DNA from: an uncultured Mycoplasma sp.
Lineage (GTDB): Bacteria; Bacillota_I; Bacilli_A; Mycoplasmatales; Metamycoplasmataceae
Assembly: GCA_947039385.1 (NCBI GenBank)
Contig: CAMQYR010000002.1
Coordinates: 1-38,514, forward strand
Length of the DNA stretch: 38,514 nt
Direction of reading: 5' to 3'
The translations under genes were made by a program, and so were the position numbers. Below the pieces are notes generated by a model. That model did not search any database. It saw nothing but the letters and a program-made list of their open reading frames with translations, and was not told the origin of the DNA. Below are positions 35,676-38,514 of this stretch, in pieces. Position 1 is the first letter of the stretch. The number at the start of each line of letters is the position of its first letter.

Positions 35676-37466
35676 ATGGATAAATCAAAGATAAGAAATT
35701 TTTCAATTATAGCTCATATTGACCATGGTAAAAGTACATTAGCTGATAGAATACTCGAATATACAAAAACAGTAGATGCTCATTCTTTACATGCACAACA
35801 CTTAGACACGATGGATCTAGAAAAAGAACGTGGCATAACTATAAAACTTAACGCAGTTCAAATAGAATATAAAAATTATTTATTTCATCTTATTGATACT
35901 CCAGGGCATGTTGACTTTACCTACGAGGTTTCAAGGTCTTTAGCAGCCTCTGAAGGAGTATTATTGCTTGTTGATGCAACTCAAGGTATTGAAGCCCAAA
36001 CTCTAGCTAATGTTTATTTAGCTTTGGATAATGATTTAGAAATAATTCCTATTATAAATAAAATTGATTTACCTTCATCTGATCCAGACAGAATAAAAAA
36101 AGAAATTGAAGATATTATAGGTATTTCAGCATCTGATGCAATTTTAATATCTGCAAAAACTGGCAAAAATATTGAGGGAGTTTTTGATGCAATTATAAAA
36201 CGTATTCCTGCACCTAAATCGTGTGATGATTCATTGCCATTAAAGGCATTAGTATTTGATTCATATTTCGATTCTTTTAGAGGTGTTATTCTTTTGGCAA
36301 GAATTTTTGATGGACAAATAAAAATAGGTGATGAATTTTTTTTTAAGTCAAATAATAAAAAATTTACAGTAACTGAACTTGGAGTTAAAAAACCACAAGA
36401 AATAAAAAGGAAACAACTAACTTCTGGTGAAGTTGGTTGAATATCCGCATCAATAAGAGAAGCGAAAGATGTTGCTGTAGGAGATACAATAACATTGGTT
36501 AAAAACCCAACAGCAGAATCATTGAAAGGATATAAAAAAATGAATCCTGTTGTTTATACTGGTTTCTATCCAATAGATGGAAAAGACTATGACTTATTGA
36601 AAGATTCTTTGGGGAAAATGGCTCTTTCTGATTCTTCAATAACTTATGAACCAGAAACTTCAAAGGCATTGGGATTTGGTTTTAGAATTGGTTTTTTAGG
36701 TTTACTCCATATGGAAATTTTACAAGAAAGATTAGAAAGAGAATTTGGTATTGAAATAATAGCCACAGCTCCATCGGTTGAATTTAAAGTATATAAAACC
36801 GATAAAACTGTGCAAGTAATTGCAAACCCATCAGAATTTCCTGACAAAGTAAATATTCTAAAAATTGAAGAGCCATATATCCGTGCAACAATAATAGTTA
36901 ATGATGAATTTATTGGAGTAATAATGGAGTTGTGTCAAATCAAAAGAGGGGTTTATATTGATTTAGAATATATAGATGGATCTAGAAGAAAGTTAATATA
37001 TGAATTACCACTTGTAGAAATTATTTTTGATTTTTTTGATAAAATGAAATCAGCTTCTAAAGGGTATGCTTCATTTGATTATGAATTAATTGATTATCGA
37101 CAATCCAATTTAGTTAAACTAGACATTTTACTAAATGGTGAGAAAGTAGATGCTCTGAGCGCAATAATTCACAAGGATTTTTTAGATTTTAAAGCTAGGG
37201 ATTTAACAAAAAAATTAAAAGAAGTAATTCCGCGTCAAAATTTTGAAGTTCCAATTCAAGCTATGTCTAATGGGAAAATAATTTCTAGAGAAACTGTTAA
37301 AGCATATCGAAAAGATGTAACTGCAAAATTATATGGGGGAGATGTTACTCGAAGACAAAAATTGCTAAAAAAACAAAAAGCCGGTAAAAAAAGAGCTAAG
37401 GCCTTTGGTAAAGTAGAAGTTCCACAAGAAGCATTTTTAGCAATTTTAAAAACAAACAATTCTTAA
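35676..37466 (+). CDS. lepA: Elongation factor 4 (LepA), 596 aa
   Basis: [104 protein letters not shown]. Confidence 0.98.
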
Positions 37467-37604
37467 TTTATAAATTAATTTAATATTAAATAAAAATATT
37501 AGAGTTAACATATTTCAAAAAAAATAAAAAAATAAAAAAATATTCATTATAATATAAATTATTTAATATTGAATTATCATTAAGAAATAAGAATGTGAGG
37601 AAGC

Positions 37605-38514
37605 ATGTTTAACACCAAAAAACTATTAAGTATAGGAATTATTAGCGTATTGTCAACACCTTTGGCGCTATTATCTTGTGGCAACGTTTCACAGGATAAA
37701 GCTATTTCTAATAATAATTTAAACTTAAGAGAAGACTTAAATGTTAATCAAGAGGGCGTTGTACAAGGTTTTGCAAAGGGGTTTAGTGGAAAAAAACTTG
37801 TTATTAACAATACATATAATGATATTGTTGTAACTAAAATTGCACCACGAGCATTTGCTAATGCAGGTCTAACTTCATTATATATTTCAAAAAACATTCT
37901 TAGCATTGGGAAAGATGCTTTTGTAGGTAATGATAATTTAAAAGGAATTAATATATCTTTTTGAAAAGGGAGTTCTTGAATTAAAAATTTAAATAGTTTA
38001 GGTTTGACGTCAAAACAACAAGCAGTGATTAATTGAAAACAATCCTTTGCTGGTACAACTTTAAAACCGGAAGATGTAATATCTTTAGGTTGAGATAAAA
38101 AAACAAAAATAACACTTAAAGATTGAAAAGATGATGCACCTAATGTAACCAACATTGCATCAGATGCCTTTAAAGATAATGCACAAATTACAGAAATCGA
38201 TATCCCAAATTCAGTTATATCGATATGGGATGTTGCATTCAAAAATACCAGTTATTTAAAAACAGTAACATTTGAACCTAACTCTCAATTAAAAACTATT
38301 GGATATAATGCCTTTGAAGGTTCCGCTATTACAAAATTGGAAATCCCCAATTCAGTGGCAATTATTAGAGGAGATGCTTTTAAGGACACTACTTCTCTTA
38401 GCGGACAAAATATATCAATGCCATGATCTTTTAATAATGGTTCATCAACTCCTTCATACGGTTTTACTCAATCACAATGAGATGCGATTGTATGAAAACG
38501 TCCCTTTACAGGTA
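37605..38514 (+). CDS. BspA-like LRR_5 surface lipoprotein, N-terminal part (runs off window)
   Basis: Lipobox ...ISVLSTPLALLSCGN; LRR_5 units IAPRAFANAGLTSLYISKNILSIGKDAFVGND, ITEIDIPNSVISIWDVAFKNTSYLKTVTFEPNSQLKTIGYNAFEGSAITKLEIPNSVAII; TGA=Trp. Confidence 0.88.

Noticed and set aside
37748-38242. Minus-strand 164-aa ORF
   Set aside because: Antisense to the LRR lipoprotein; low-complexity hydrophobic translation.
1-38514. CRISPR array, rRNA or tRNA genes
   Set aside because: No regularly spaced direct repeats, rRNA signatures or convincing tRNA cloverleaf were seen; tRNAscan-SE and a CRISPR finder would be needed for certainty.

Overview
AT-rich (about 25% GC by eye) mollicute chromosome window. 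UGA must be read as Trp (genetic code 4), so most ORFs in the supplied track are fragments that rejoin in one frame. Reassembled genes: partial glycosyltransferase; a ~1380-aa SF1 helicase with a C-terminal Vsr/MTES_1575-like nuclease domain; an APC antiporter plus tyrosine-decarboxylase-like PLP enzyme plus a small membrane protein with no canonical start codon; a candidate structured small RNA or riboregulator; M42 peptidase; a second APC permease; UPF0154; mnmG; pyrG; a decayed BspA-like leucine-rich surface protein; apt; pepF; HAD hydrolase; rsmI-holB-tmk-recR-ybaB-dnaX; asnS; degenerate GT2-like protein; RDD protein; uvrD/pcrA; a protein resembling a degenerate GGDEF-EAL; a phosphohexomutase-like pseudoenzyme; lepA; and the start of a BspA-like LRR lipoprotein running off the window. 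Best leads: the tyrosine decarboxylase/antiporter module with its unusual promoter, the group of predicted pseudoenzymes at 28.6-35.6 kb, the discrete RNA at ~9577-9729, and the decayed/intact LRR surface-protein pair. All homology calls come from reading translations against remembered motifs; no database search was run.
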